Positions 1 to 10,228 of a stretch of 36,256 bases of DNA are shown here, piece by piece. The first letter of the stretch is position 1; each line of letters begins with the position of its first letter. The notes under the pieces were generated by a model that was given only the letters and a program-made list of their open reading frames with translations, was not told the DNA's origin and searched no databases. Made by a program: the position numbers and the translations under genes. Source of the DNA: Leucogyrophana mollusca (taxonomy: Eukaryota; Basidiomycota; Agaricomycetes; Boletales); the NCBI GenBank assembly GCA_021014945.1, contig MU266592.1, positions 1-36,256 of the forward strand. Reading direction: 5' to 3'.

Positions 1-1495
1 TTCCCGCCTTTTTATGCTGGTATTAATGTTCTTATTTGGCACTTTTCGGATACACTGGCCACTTGGTATTAGAGGCCTTATTTGTCTTACTTCGACCCCA
101 ATAAGTCAGAATAAGAGCAAATAAGACAGCGGGTGGGCTTTTTCTTCTTAATGGGGGAGTTGTATCGAGAGTTGGTGACTTAGAGAGATAAAGCAAAGAA
201 AAAGCACAATTAAGGTTAGAAAGGAAAACTTGTGTTTTCCTGATGTTCGAATTGCCACAGGTTCCGTCCCTCTCGAGGCAGAGGGCCCCGAGCCAGACGA
301 AGCTCAAGCATCCCTCGTTGCCCACACCTTCTTCCGTAGCCAGCCCGAGGGTGCTATATGCCAAATTCCCCACCGCGCAAGCAGTACATCATGGGCATTA
401 AACTGCCCTGTCTGCAATTGATGTTCAACATGGACCTGAAGAGGGAACAGGGTTTGATCCCCACCGTCATGGTGGAAGTCAAATTTCTGTCTCCACCTGT
501 TGATGCAGAGAACCGTGGGGATGATGCGCATGATATCCGTACCTGTACCTCCAACGTCGCCTCGAATCTCCAGGCGAGTAGACAGCTGAGTAGAGTTGAA
601 TTCGGCATGCCATAGCTCATCAGAACTCCGATCGTCTGAACTGGGCAAGCCGCAGTAGATAGCGTTAGTGGAGCGTCAAAAAAAGGCGACGTTGGCGTCG
701 TGCGGCCGGATCGATTAACTTGGACGAATCGAGAGAAGACATGGAGACCGTATCAGAGTTGAACTTCAACTCCAACAAGCTCCAGCAGCATCTTTGTGTA
801 TCCCAGTCGGATCCTTACGGGAAGTCATCCACTGTATGAACCGATAACCCCTGGATTCTGACGGATTTGACAGTTCGCTCGAACTTCTGGTGCCAAGGAG
901 GCACCTTCCTCCATGCGGAGACTAGGCGTATTTGATTCCAGGCCAATCCTTCTGGCTTCATCACTGCAATTTCGGTATATGTACCCACCACATGTTGTGG
1001 GGTATATATTCAAACTGGGCGATCATTCGACCCGCAGTTTATGGTCTCGAAGAGGTCAGAACAAAGTCTTGCTCTTAAGTTTGAGTGCGATGACTAGCCT
1101 CGACCTCGACATAATATAAATTGGGCACGCCACGCAGAAAATTTTGGGAGGCCTTGATCCTCCTTGATCTTGCTCAACGTCGATCGCTGTGATGGGACCA
1201 CGTGGAAGAGCTTCCTCCGATATGTCGTGTGACCCCGCGAGTCAAGGCTCGGATTCGGAGACCGCAAGAGCCACCAAGGATGCACGCGGCCGATGAGATG
1301 GCTGAGCAATGGCTGAGTGCAGTGTAAGGGAAGTATACATAGCCCATCAGGCAAATGACGTCGGTTGCATCCACGTTGCACCTGGTACAAGCTTCTGTAT
1401 TCAAGCATCATTAAGCTCAAAGATATCGGTACCGCTCAAAAAGCAGCTTGTGCCATGGGTCATGCTCAGGCCTCACATCCTCCCCGCGACCCACC
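1..1495. other. Left flank, no gene assigned
   Basis: I cannot support a gene here. A GC-richer patch at about 230-650 is open on both strands (minus 304-648, plus 358-615), but it shows no family motif and no convincing splice pattern. It could be a decayed fragment or noise. Positions 1-180 are AT-rich and repeat the word AATAAG or its complement several times. The last few hundred bases should contain the promoter of the oligopeptide transporter. TATA-like words occur at 1115-1120 and near 1333, but neither sits at a convincing distance from a known transcription start. Confidence 0.5.
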
Positions 1496-4358
1496 ATGTC
1501 GATGTATGAGCTCGAAAGGATATCCTACGAGAAATCCGAGTCCGTGTCGGAGAGAGCTCTAGAAGGTGGGCAAAGATTGTACCGCAACTCTCGTACGGCT
1601 AAACAAGCCTTTCACCAGATAGCAGCACTCTGTTGCTCGTCAACTTCCTTGATTTTGATGACCCTAATTTTGACAGGGACGAGGCCATCGCTGGTATTCT
1701 TGGTGCGTCGACATTAAATCTTGGGACCTGCGACTACCTAACTGCACATTGTAGAGGATGACTCCCCATACCCCGAGGTCCGCTCGGCCGTCGCAAATAC
1801 GGATGACCCCTCGATGCCCGTCAGCACACTTCGTTCTTGGACCATGGGTTGGTGTTCTTCACGCTGCCCTTCGGGCTCATGCTTAACACTTATGCGAACA
1901 GGCCTTATTTGGGCGATCATCATTCCCGGGATCAACCAGTTCTTCTACTTGCGTTATCCCGCTATCCAGATCACCGGTGTGGTAGCACAGCTTCTCTCAT
2001 TCCCCATTGGCCGTGCGTGGGCTCGCTTTGTGCCGGACCTGAAGATATTCGGCGTGTCGATCAACCCTGGCCCGTTTACCATCAAGGAGCATGTCTTGAT
2101 TACCATTATGGGCACTGTGGGCTATCAGAGTGCTTACGCGGTGAGTTTCTGACCGACTCTGAGAGGCTCCGGTGTCTCACAAATCGACCCAGACCGATAT
2201 TCTCGCCGTTCAGCGGGTTATTTACAAGCAAATATACAGCTTTGCCTGCAAGTGTCATGTGGCCTAAAGTTCTTCTTCTGACCAAGTATACTGGGATACA
2301 GATCAGTGGACGATGTTACTTTCCACGCAGCTCATTGGGTTCTCCATGGGAGGCGTAATGCGTCGGTTCCTAGTTCAGCCACCATCGATGAGTGAGTGCA
2401 ATGACCACTAAGATCCGAATTCGCCATTGAGCTCTTCCCGCTTGCAGTCTGGCCTGTAAACCTGGTTACTTGTGCACTCTTTAACACACTACACTCGACG
2501 ATCTATACCGGCGCTGGCACGCAGAGCGGGCTGTCGCGTGAGCGATTCTTCGTTTACGTTTTCGTGGGCGGGTGTGCCTGGTATTTCCTCCCCGGATACT
2601 TCTTCCAAGCGCTCAGCTACTTCTCCTGGGTCTGTTGGATCTTCCCCAACAACGTCGTCGTCAACCAACTTTTCGGCTACCAGAGCGGGCTTGGTATGAG
2701 CCTATTAACATTCGACTGGGCGCAAATCAACTTTATCGGCACCAGCCCCCTCGCGACGCCATGGTGGTCAGAAGCGAACGTGCTCGTAGGTTTCGTCGTC
2801 TTCTACTGGATCATCACGCCGATCCTGTACTACACCAACACCTGGAATGCCCAGTATCTGCCCCTCCTTTCTCGTTCCTCTTTCGACAACACGGGCGCCC
2901 ACTATAATTACAGCCGCATCCTCACACCTGATAACAGGCTCAACCTTACGGCGTACGAACAATACAGCCCATTATTCCTTTCTACTACTTTTGCCATGTC
3001 TTACGGCTTGACATTTGCATCCATCACCGCGACGATCATGCACACATTCCTCTTTTACCGCAGGCAAATTTGGGCGCAACTTCACAAGTCCATGCATGAA
3101 CAGGCCGACGTACATGCACGCCTTATGGCACGGTACCCCCAAGTTCCCGAATGGTGGTATGCCGTCGTGTTCATAGTCACGCTCGTCCTCGGCGTCGTTT
3201 GCATTGAGGTATGGCCAACCGAGTTCCCCGTTTGGGGTTTGCTCGTTTCGGTACTCGTCGCCTTTTTGTACATGATCCCCATTGGTATGGTCCAAGCGGT
3301 CACTAACCAGCAAGTTGGCTTGAACGTCATCACCGAAGTGATCGTAGGGTATGCCCTTCCCGGTCGGCCCTTGGCTGTGATGATGTTCAAGACATGGGGC
3401 TTCATCACGATGACTCAAGCCTTGCAGTTCGCGTCAGACTTCAAGCTCGGCCATTACATGAAGATTCCGCCCCGCACCATGTTCTGGGCACAGGTCACCG
3501 CTTCGGCCCTTGCCGCGACAGTCCAGCTTGGAGTGCAGTCGTGGATGTTCACGAATATCCCTGACCTGTGTTCACCTGATCAGAAGGATGGCTTCATTTG
3601 CCCTTACATGGAGAGCTTTGGTGTCGCTTCTGTCGTTGTGAGTTTAGAGGTTCCTCTCAATGGCGGGATGCGCTGACTTTACTCTGTGCAAGTGGGGTGT
3701 TATCGGACCTCAGCGCCAGTTCTCCCCGGGTCAGATGTACAGTGGCCTGTTATGGTTTTTCCTGGTCGGCGCGTTATTCCCTATCGTCGAATGGATAATT
3801 TCTATCAAGTACCCCAATAGTTTCATTCGTTACATCAAGTATGCACCAATGCTTAACCAGCGTTCGATTCGCTGACAACTCCGATAGTTTCCCTGTCATA
3901 TTCACGGGCACGGCCCTTATACCTCCCGCAACCGCTATCAACTATGTCACATGGGCCATCGTGGGGTTCATTTTCCAGTTCGTCATCCGCAGACGCCATG
4001 TCTCGTGGTGGATGAAGTATAACTGTGAGAGCACTGTCTCCTCGTCCAGCGAACACCACTGCTAATAACGGTCGATAAATTAGATGTCCTTTCTGCCGCG
4101 TTGGACTGCGGACTCGCCGTCGCAGTTGTTCTTATCTTCTTCTGTCTGCAATATCCCAAAAATGGTACCATTGGTGCCGGTAGTATCGCGGAGTGGTGGG
4201 GAAACAACGTGTATCTCAACACGGCGGATGGTAAGGGTGTGAGGTATCGGCCGATACCAGAAAGTGGGACTTTTGGGTACGTTTGTCATGGTGGGTGTAT
4301 TTACCAAAAGAAATGTCTGACGGTTGTGGTTCTTTCCTACAGGCCCACAAAATGGTGA
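1496..4358 (+). CDS. Oligopeptide transporter (OPT family), 11 exons
   Basis: Plasma-membrane proton-coupled importer of small peptides, of the fungal OPT (peptide transport) clade. Exons: 1496-1565, 1619-1702, 1755-1847, 1902-2140, 2193-2247, 2302-2391, 2448-3637, 3693-3838, 3888-4024, 4084-4276 and 4343-4358. The joined frame is 2313 bases, 770 residues, a usual family length. Visible family motifs are NPG at residues 137-139 and KIPPR at 549-553, with many hydrophobic segments and the family ending FGPTKW. The ATG at 1496 follows an ACC context and opens the acidic cytosolic N-terminus. Intron 5 (2248-2301) begins with GC rather than GT; that junction is needed to read the conserved word FAYQW. 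Intron 3 (1848-1901) is a multiple of three and free of stops. The gene converges on the dehydrogenase downstream. Family assignment is secure; substrate range is not visible. Confidence 0.95.
2248..2301 (+). other. GC-AG intron in the OPT gene
   Basis: The donor reads GCAAGT and the acceptor is TACAG. Using any nearby GT donor breaks the frame, whereas this junction joins TTTGCCT to ATCAGTGG and yields the conserved FAYQW of OPT proteins. The intron is 54 bases, matching its neighbours. Confidence 0.85.
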
Positions 4359-4666
4359 TCGGAGGTACTGTTTTTATTGTTATGCGTAATACTGATACCC
4401 GTTGTACTCCGGGGCTGTGCCCTTCATTTATTGGTTATACCCGCGACAGAGGATGTGTTATTTATGCAGTTCTCGACTTTCGTTGATATGTGTACCACCA
4501 CGCTGTTGTTCCAACTACGTACATTTTACGGTTAGGGTCCCCGCTCACGTCAGGATCGGGGAGGACTGGACGTCCAATTCCTGTGCAATCATACTGTCTT
4601 TACTACCCCGCCGAAACCTCTATCTTTCATCTCTTCATAAGGCAGTTGATTGCGACGACACTCGGG
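4359..4666. other. Intergenic, between convergent 3' ends
   Basis: Separates the stop codons of the OPT gene (plus) and the dehydrogenase (minus). It should hold both 3' untranslated regions. No further gene or repeat is visible. Confidence 0.6.
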
Positions 4667-5722
4667 CTACATCTCGCACCTTTCTAGAGTCTCTTTCAAG
4701 AGCACAAGCTTCCTCTTCGTTGCCGCAATACTATCCTTCCCTAAAGGGAGCCTCAATACTGCACCATCAGTGTGCGCGAAGTCATATATCGCCCGGGTAG
4801 CGTCATCGACGTCCAGGAGATCCGGGTCGCGATGAAGAGCATCCACAGTCATCATCTCCCGACTTTTTATCGCGACGGACGACGCTTCCATATAGGCAGG
4901 ATGACTGGGAAGCCTGGGGGTCCCAGGTATGAGTCTTGTCCGCGTCCATCCGGGTTGGACGATCAGAATCTTTGAAATAATTTGCGACGGGAGCATGAGC
5001 ATCTCGGTGGTTGGGCACATACTTTGATATTCCAGGCAGGCTCAAGCTCCTCCTTCAAACTCTCAGTGAACCCCTCCAGAGCTATCAGCGACCTTGAAAA
5101 TCGAGTGTAGGTATGCAACAATTACAGCACATACCGAATTTACTGCGCACATGAGAGAGCCAATAGCTCAAACTGTACAATACGTGGTCGAAACAGAATA
5201 CCTACCTTGCGGAGTAATGCGCCTCGCACGCAGAGCCTTCCATACCGGACTGGCTGGAAACCTGCAATAGCGTTCCCCCGCGACGAGGGTTTTCCTCTCG
5301 GAAAAACCTCACCGCTTCCTTGCTGACATTCACCGCGCCCCAGAAGTTAACCTCAAAGAGGTCGCGCGCAACTCTATCCGGGACGCACTCGACCTCCCCA
5401 ATAATCGACTGTCCGGCATTATTGTACACGAAGTCGATACGCCCGAAGGCCTGCTTTGCATGTGCGAAAGCGCTGGCGACTTGGTCTTGCTTCGTCACGT
5501 CTAGCTGTAGGACAAGCAGTGCTGCACAGGCACTGGACGCGAGGGATGAAAGTGATTCTACGATACGGGCTGTAGCAACAGCAATGTCTCCACGCGCGAG
5601 CACTAATTCCGCCATGGACAGCCCGAAGCCTGAAGACGCACCCGTGACTACAAGGCGAGTTAAAGGTGATGCGAGGTGGGTCAGCTGGGTAACGCACTGA
5701 ACCAGACCTTTTGTGAAGTCAT
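4667..5722 (-). CDS. Short-chain dehydrogenase/reductase with microexon
   Basis: Classical SDR oxidoreductase using NAD(P)(H); substrate unknown. Exons on the minus strand: 5722-5698, 5647-5206, 5142-5135, 5081-5023 and 4969-4667, giving 278 residues, the usual size. The cofactor glycine motif TGASSGFG is at residues 10-17, followed by the NNAG motif, the SSQSG serine and the catalytic YSASK with Tyr153 and Lys157. The C-terminal part carries the PG-x-TRT and LRLPLGKD words typical of fungal members. No ATG precedes the long second exon in frame, so the start was placed in a 25-base first exon that reads MTSQKVWF and splices (50-base intron) into the glycine motif. A simpler model with a single 113-base intron (5205-5093) would replace the catalytic lysine by serine, so I prefer the 8-base exon. 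Confidence 0.9.
5135..5142 (-). other. 8-nt microexon of the SDR gene
   Basis: Minus-strand bases TAAATTCG lie between a 63-base intron (5205-5143) and a 53-base intron (5134-5082), both with GT and AG ends. They complete the codons for Ser156-Lys157-Phe158 and begin Ala159, restoring the SDR catalytic signature Y-S-A-S-K-F-A. Confidence 0.8.
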
Positions 5723-6501
5723 CGTTGGTCACGAATTTGGACAAGCTTTAAGGTCAAAGGGATCGATGAGAATGAATAGAAGACAAGGAACAAATTAGTA
5801 TGATGACTGCGGAAGATATTCACCTCGTACGCGCCTTTTGTGTAAGTACTTTGATGCAGGACCAGCGGTTACAAATCGACCCATATGTGGCCCATCAAGG
5901 TTCTAAAATTGTCGTGAGCGCGTGCACAATCTGTTAGCTGGGCGTATTGTTGCACCTACTCGATGGGTCTGCTCTCCCGGTTCCGTCCAGCCTGAGAGTG
6001 TGATGGGTGGTCTGAGTGTGGTGTTTTTTTCTAGGATGCTGATCTCGGGAGATTTTCGCACAAGGACATACTTAAATAATGGTGGATGCCATGGCCCATG
6101 GGAACGTCAATGGTATTCGGCTACGTACACGGCTGCGGGGTAATGCTGACGGCTGGCATGCATTCCCATTCCAATATCAGTTAAAAGAGTCGGAGGAACC
6201 AAGAGGTGTTTATTCCTAGATGGTTTAGCAATAAAACAATGGAGAGTCCCTTGTCGCGTCCTTGTTCCACAAAGCTGTGGTGGGGGTGTATGCGTGAGTA
6301 AGGGCGGACGCCTTGGTGGTGATTCGGACTGCGGGGCCACACAAGAACCGCTACGCCGGCTGGCAGTCCACCACAGCCACTTGGTTTGACTTTTTCGTAG
6401 ATCTATTCAAGTGACTGCGCCATCTCAACCTTCATGTCAACCTGAAATAATTGTCTTTCACCTATAGACCTTTTCATACAACGTTTTCCCAACATTAATA
6501 C
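5723..6501. other. Divergent intergenic region, SDR / C2 gene
   Basis: Upstream of both the minus-strand dehydrogenase and the plus-strand C2 gene, so it should contain two promoters. I see no TATA box in a convincing position, no repeat and no open frame with family features. Confidence 0.5.
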
Positions 6502-8939
6502 ATGTCTCTCACTCCGCGCGAAATAGGAACACTCATCGTAGTCATCTTGAAAGCAGTACAGCACCTCCTCGCATCTTTCTCCTTGCGTCATTCTGACAAG
6601 ACTCTCCGCAGAAAAATCTGCCGAACAAGAGGCACATCGGAAAACAAGACCCCTACTGCTCTGTCGTTCTCAACGGCGACAAGCGACGCACCAAGGCGAT
6701 CAGGAAAGGTGGCCAACATCCAGAATGGGATGAGGAGTTCCGTTTCTCAATATACGAAGATGTTGAAGATGAGTTAGCCCGTACGGCCTTGGGAGACGGC
6801 ACTCCCCCGCCACCTCCTCCAAAGGGCAGTCGACCGACACGGAAAATCAAGGGAGGAAAGTCGCTTAAGCTTCAAGTCTACGCCGACGACAACAAGGACC
6901 CAGATCTGATCGGAGAGACGATGGTGGACTTGACGGAGGCCCTGACCAAAGGAGAGACAGACGGTGCGTCTGGCTCGGGTATCTACACTGCACAACTTAT
7001 TTAAACCCTACGAAACAGAATGGTTCACGCTGATGAACAAAGGCAAGTATAGCGGTGAGGTCTACCTCGAGTTGACGTTCTGGTCCAATGTATGTTCTAA
7101 CCATCTAACAACCGGTGCCCCTCGATTGATCAATCGCTTAGGAACGTCCTCCCGAGAAGAAGGTGGTAACAAAGCCAACTTTGGGGAGTAAGCAATACGG
7201 TGGCCCGGGCGCGTTTGTTCCGGCTGGTGAGAGCAACTCGGCGTCTTCGTTGAATGGATCTAGTGCACACTCCACCCCCTCGCGAGTTAATGGTGCTAGC
7301 CACCTCGACTCCCTCCCGTCCTCATTACGAACCTCGGGTTCCGTCCAGCTCGAGCTCTACGCCCCTCCTTATGAGCACAGCAACCGTGTCTCGTCCATCG
7401 ATCATCTTGCCAATGACTTCGGGGAACTCAACGTTATGGATCATCGCAGGAGGGAGAGTTTTCCGGTGAGTCGATCTCAGCAATACTAAGACTTCTCCTC
7501 TTAATATGTTACTCACGTCTATTATGCAGCCGGCACAAACCATCCGACCGTCCACGTCCGCGGGATTCTCGTCACTACCCCTACATCATTCCCAGTCCTT
7601 CGACCAGCACGCATACCCAGAGGGTTCCTCCTTTACCTACGACAACGTAGCGACCCCAACGGGACCACCCTCGCATATCAGTAATGGCCCTGCTCCTTAT
7701 TACCCGCCGTACGAAAACGGCCTGGCCAATGGAGGAGGTTATACCACAGTATCGCGCCATGCGGGCCCGAGGTATAGTATGCCCACATCGTCGTCGGGCT
7801 TCGTCCCCATGCCGTCTTCAGGTCCTCGTCAATCCACATATGGAATCTCATCGTATTCATCTGAGCCTTCTGGGTTCGGGCCTCCCCAAGGCCATCCGCC
7901 CTCCCATCCTGGTGGGTATTCACCTCCTCACCACAACGTACACGCCTCGTATACGCCCGTCCCTCCAACACCTGCTCCGTATCCCCCTCCCGTCCCACCC
8001 CCTAGCGCTGCTTCCCACCACCTCAGCCATTCCTTCAGCACGCCACAGCTCCACCAGTACCCACAGTACCCCCCGCCGCCGCCGTCAACATCCCACGACC
8101 ATTACGTTCCCTTCCCATCCCAATCGGCACCTCCGCTACAGCAACAACAGCAACAACAGTACCTCCCCGTCCCCCCTCCACCGCCAGCCTCCGTCCCTCC
8201 TCCTCCACACTCTGTGCCCCCGCCTCCGCACTCTGTTCCGCCGCAGTCATACCACGGGTACCCGCCTACAACACCCTCCCCGCCGCATGAGTACGATTAC
8301 CCTCCTTCCCTCACACCCTCCCAGAGCTTTCCCGCTTCGTCCACAGGATCACGCCCTCTCCCTCAGCCCCAGACCTATGCACCACAACAGCCCCAAAGTC
8401 ACCGCCACCCCTCGCTATCGGTACCCCCCACATCGAGCTTCCCCCAACAGCGAAGCCCCACACACCCCGCGCCAGCAAGCTTCCAGCCCTCAGCCCCATA
8501 CCAAAACATACTCCCACCCCCACCCGCTCCGTCGCAGCAGAGTCACCCCCGTGATGCTCCCCCGCCGCAGCCTCAGTCTTATTCCCCCGGGCATCATCAC
8601 CCTCCTGGCGAGCTGCCCAACTCCATCCCGCCGCCGCCGCCCCTAACGCGCACTCACTCGCACTCGCACTCACATTCGAATGTATCTCCGGCGCGCCCAA
8701 ACTTGCCTCAGCCGCCTATGGGATATCACCCCGTTCAGCCCGCATACCAGCCGATCCCTCCGCCTCCACCGCCCCCCGATATGTCTCACCATGGGCAATA
8801 CCCCCCACCTCCGCCGACGCTGAACCCAATTCCGCATCTAGCCAACCACGCTTACTTCCCGGGCCCTCCTCCGCGGCCACCTCAGCAGCTCGGGGATCAC
8901 GCCCATTGGACAGGCCACGGGCCGCAGGAATGGAATTAG
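6502..8939 (+). CDS. C2-domain, proline-rich ingression (Fic1/Inn1)-like protein
   Basis: Probable septation protein of the Inn1/Fic1 class, which links the membrane to the contractile ring and binds SH3 proteins through proline motifs. Exons: 6502-6555, 6612-6963, 7019-7089, 7142-7465 and 7530-8939, 736 residues. An N-terminal C2 domain spans about residues 5-159: it begins with a strand ending VVILKA, then GKQDPYC, a WDEEF strand, a polyproline loop (GTPPPPPPKG) and LIGETMVDLTEAL, and ends EVYLELTFW. The remaining ~575 residues are low-complexity, rich in Pro, Ser, His, Tyr and Gln, with many PPPP runs, a seven-Gln tract (near 8140) and a His-Ser repeat (near 8655). Long open frames in the other readings of 7680-8650 are shadows of this composition. 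The C2/Pro-rich architecture is clear; the cytokinesis role is inferred from the family. Confidence 0.88.
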
Positions 8940-9268
8940 GAATTAGGATCTAGAAGGAAGGAAGGTACTTAGCAATTTGAATCCTGTTATGACAAAGAAA
9001 TGAATTCAGCAAAGCAACATCTACATTCACCTGCAATCAGTTGATACCATGACGCGATGGACTCCGTATATTCTCTGACAACTACATACTTTCTTGCCCT
9101 TGATATCTATCTATTATCAACCGTTGGACGATCATATATTTGTAGAGATGCTGTATCGAAACAATCTACTGTGGTGGAAAATCTGAGATAGTCGTGTTCT
9201 TCTAGGAGCCAGAAATATGTTATGCGTTCGTGGATGACAAGATGACACTGTCTATGTCCTGGCTTGAG
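8940..9268. other. Intergenic, between convergent 3' ends
   Basis: Holds the 3' untranslated regions of the C2 gene and of the small membrane-protein gene. AT-richer than the flanking exons; no gene seen. Confidence 0.6.
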
Positions 9269-9847
9269 CTAAGAACCCGCGTTGGCAGCCTCATCTCGTC
9301 TCGCCTTCTCCGCCCGCCACCTCGCTATCTCTGTCTCCGTACCGACAAGTCCACGTCGTGCAAGATCCAGCCTCGCCTCTCTACGAATCGCATGCTCGGA
9401 GCGGCGTCTGTCAGCTTCGTGGGAAAGCAGCGCGTTGTCTGCCCCAATGACGAGACCAAACATTGTGACTACATCGTCGTAGATGATAGGCCCGGGTAGA
9501 CGTAGAGGCCCGCCTTGAGTCACGGTGCGGATTTGGGACTCGGAGGGAGGGACTCACAGCCTGATACTAGGAATGCCTTGAACGGGAGCGTCTGCCGTCT
9601 ATGACGAAGTCAGGTGGTCGTACAGTCCGAATTTCTAGCTTGCTCACCGAAACAGAGGCCACGCATAGTGCGCAAAAGTGACCACACCGAGTCCGAACCC
9701 GCCAGATCGGAGAGCACCCTGGAGTGTCCGGCGAAATTCGGAGGAAATTCACAAGAGAAAGACTCGGCAACGAACTATGGTAGCGGCTCTGATTTGTAGA
9801 GAGTAAGCTTCGTCTACATCTTCTCGCAAGCGCGCTCGATCTGTCAT
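9269..9847 (-). CDS. Small two-membrane-segment protein, probably mitochondrial
   Basis: Exons on the minus strand: 9847-9776, 9718-9648, 9598-9558 and 9468-9269, giving 127 residues. All three introns (57, 49 and 89 bases) have GT-AG ends and the phases agree. Residues about 25-47 (from GALRSGG to AHYAWPLF) and 54-75 (from KAFLVSGF to LVIGADNALL) are two hydrophobic segments separated by the basic turn RRQTLPF. The C-terminus is a charged helix rich in Arg, Glu and Ala. This hairpin layout resembles HIG1/Rcf-type small inner-membrane proteins, but I do not see the HIG1 signature, so the location and role are inference. I recall similar unnamed proteins in mushrooms, without a reference. It begins with an ATG at 9847 reading MTDRARL. 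Confidence is good that it is a gene and low for function. Confidence 0.72.
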
Positions 9848-10228
9848 TCCCGTCCGATGAAGAGAATGAAAATGCAGAGCTTATGGAGCTGAGAACACTG
9901 TGTAGCAGTCCGGAGTGGTGCGCTGTGGTGTGACTAAAACTCATAAAGACTTTGTAAATCAGTGCCGCGGACTCTGAAAGTTCTCGCTATTGACCAGAAC
10001 GATCACTCGATCACGATCACAAAGGGTGGGGTCAGTGACTGGACCGTGATTATGCCATGGCGGACAGAAGCGTCGAGATGGGCAAAGTGAGGAAAGTCTG
10101 ATTGATATGGGACTAGCCTCGGACTAGATTATGTATATATTTATGTGAGTTCTATAGATGAGTCACTGCTGTAAGTGGGGGGAAGGAAGTCAGGGAGGAT
10201 CATTCTCGAGGTGTGGCATCGATGAAGG
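9848..10228. other. Intergenic, no gene seen
   Basis: Lies between the 5' end of the small membrane-protein gene and the 3' end of the minus-strand WD40 gene. It should hold the promoter of the former and the 3' UTR of the latter. No repeat or coding signal was recognised. Confidence 0.5.

Noticed and set aside
977..1009. Imperfect palindrome TATATGTACC...GGTATATA
   Set aside because: The arms match only with an indel and a mismatch, so chance is a sufficient explanation.
2972..3418. 148-codon minus-strand frame over the OPT gene
   Set aside because: It is a shadow of a well-conserved transporter exon.
5093..5205. Single 113-base intron in the SDR gene
   Set aside because: It keeps the frame but replaces the catalytic lysine with serine and is twice the usual intron length. 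Two ordinary introns flanking an 8-base exon restore the full signature.
7684..8646. 320-codon open frame overlapping the C2 gene in another phase
   Set aside because: It is a by-product of Pro/Ser/His-rich composition in the real frame, has no domain and no splice support.
8311..8700. Minus-strand open frame inside the C2 gene
   Set aside because: It is antisense to a low-complexity exon, with no independent signal.
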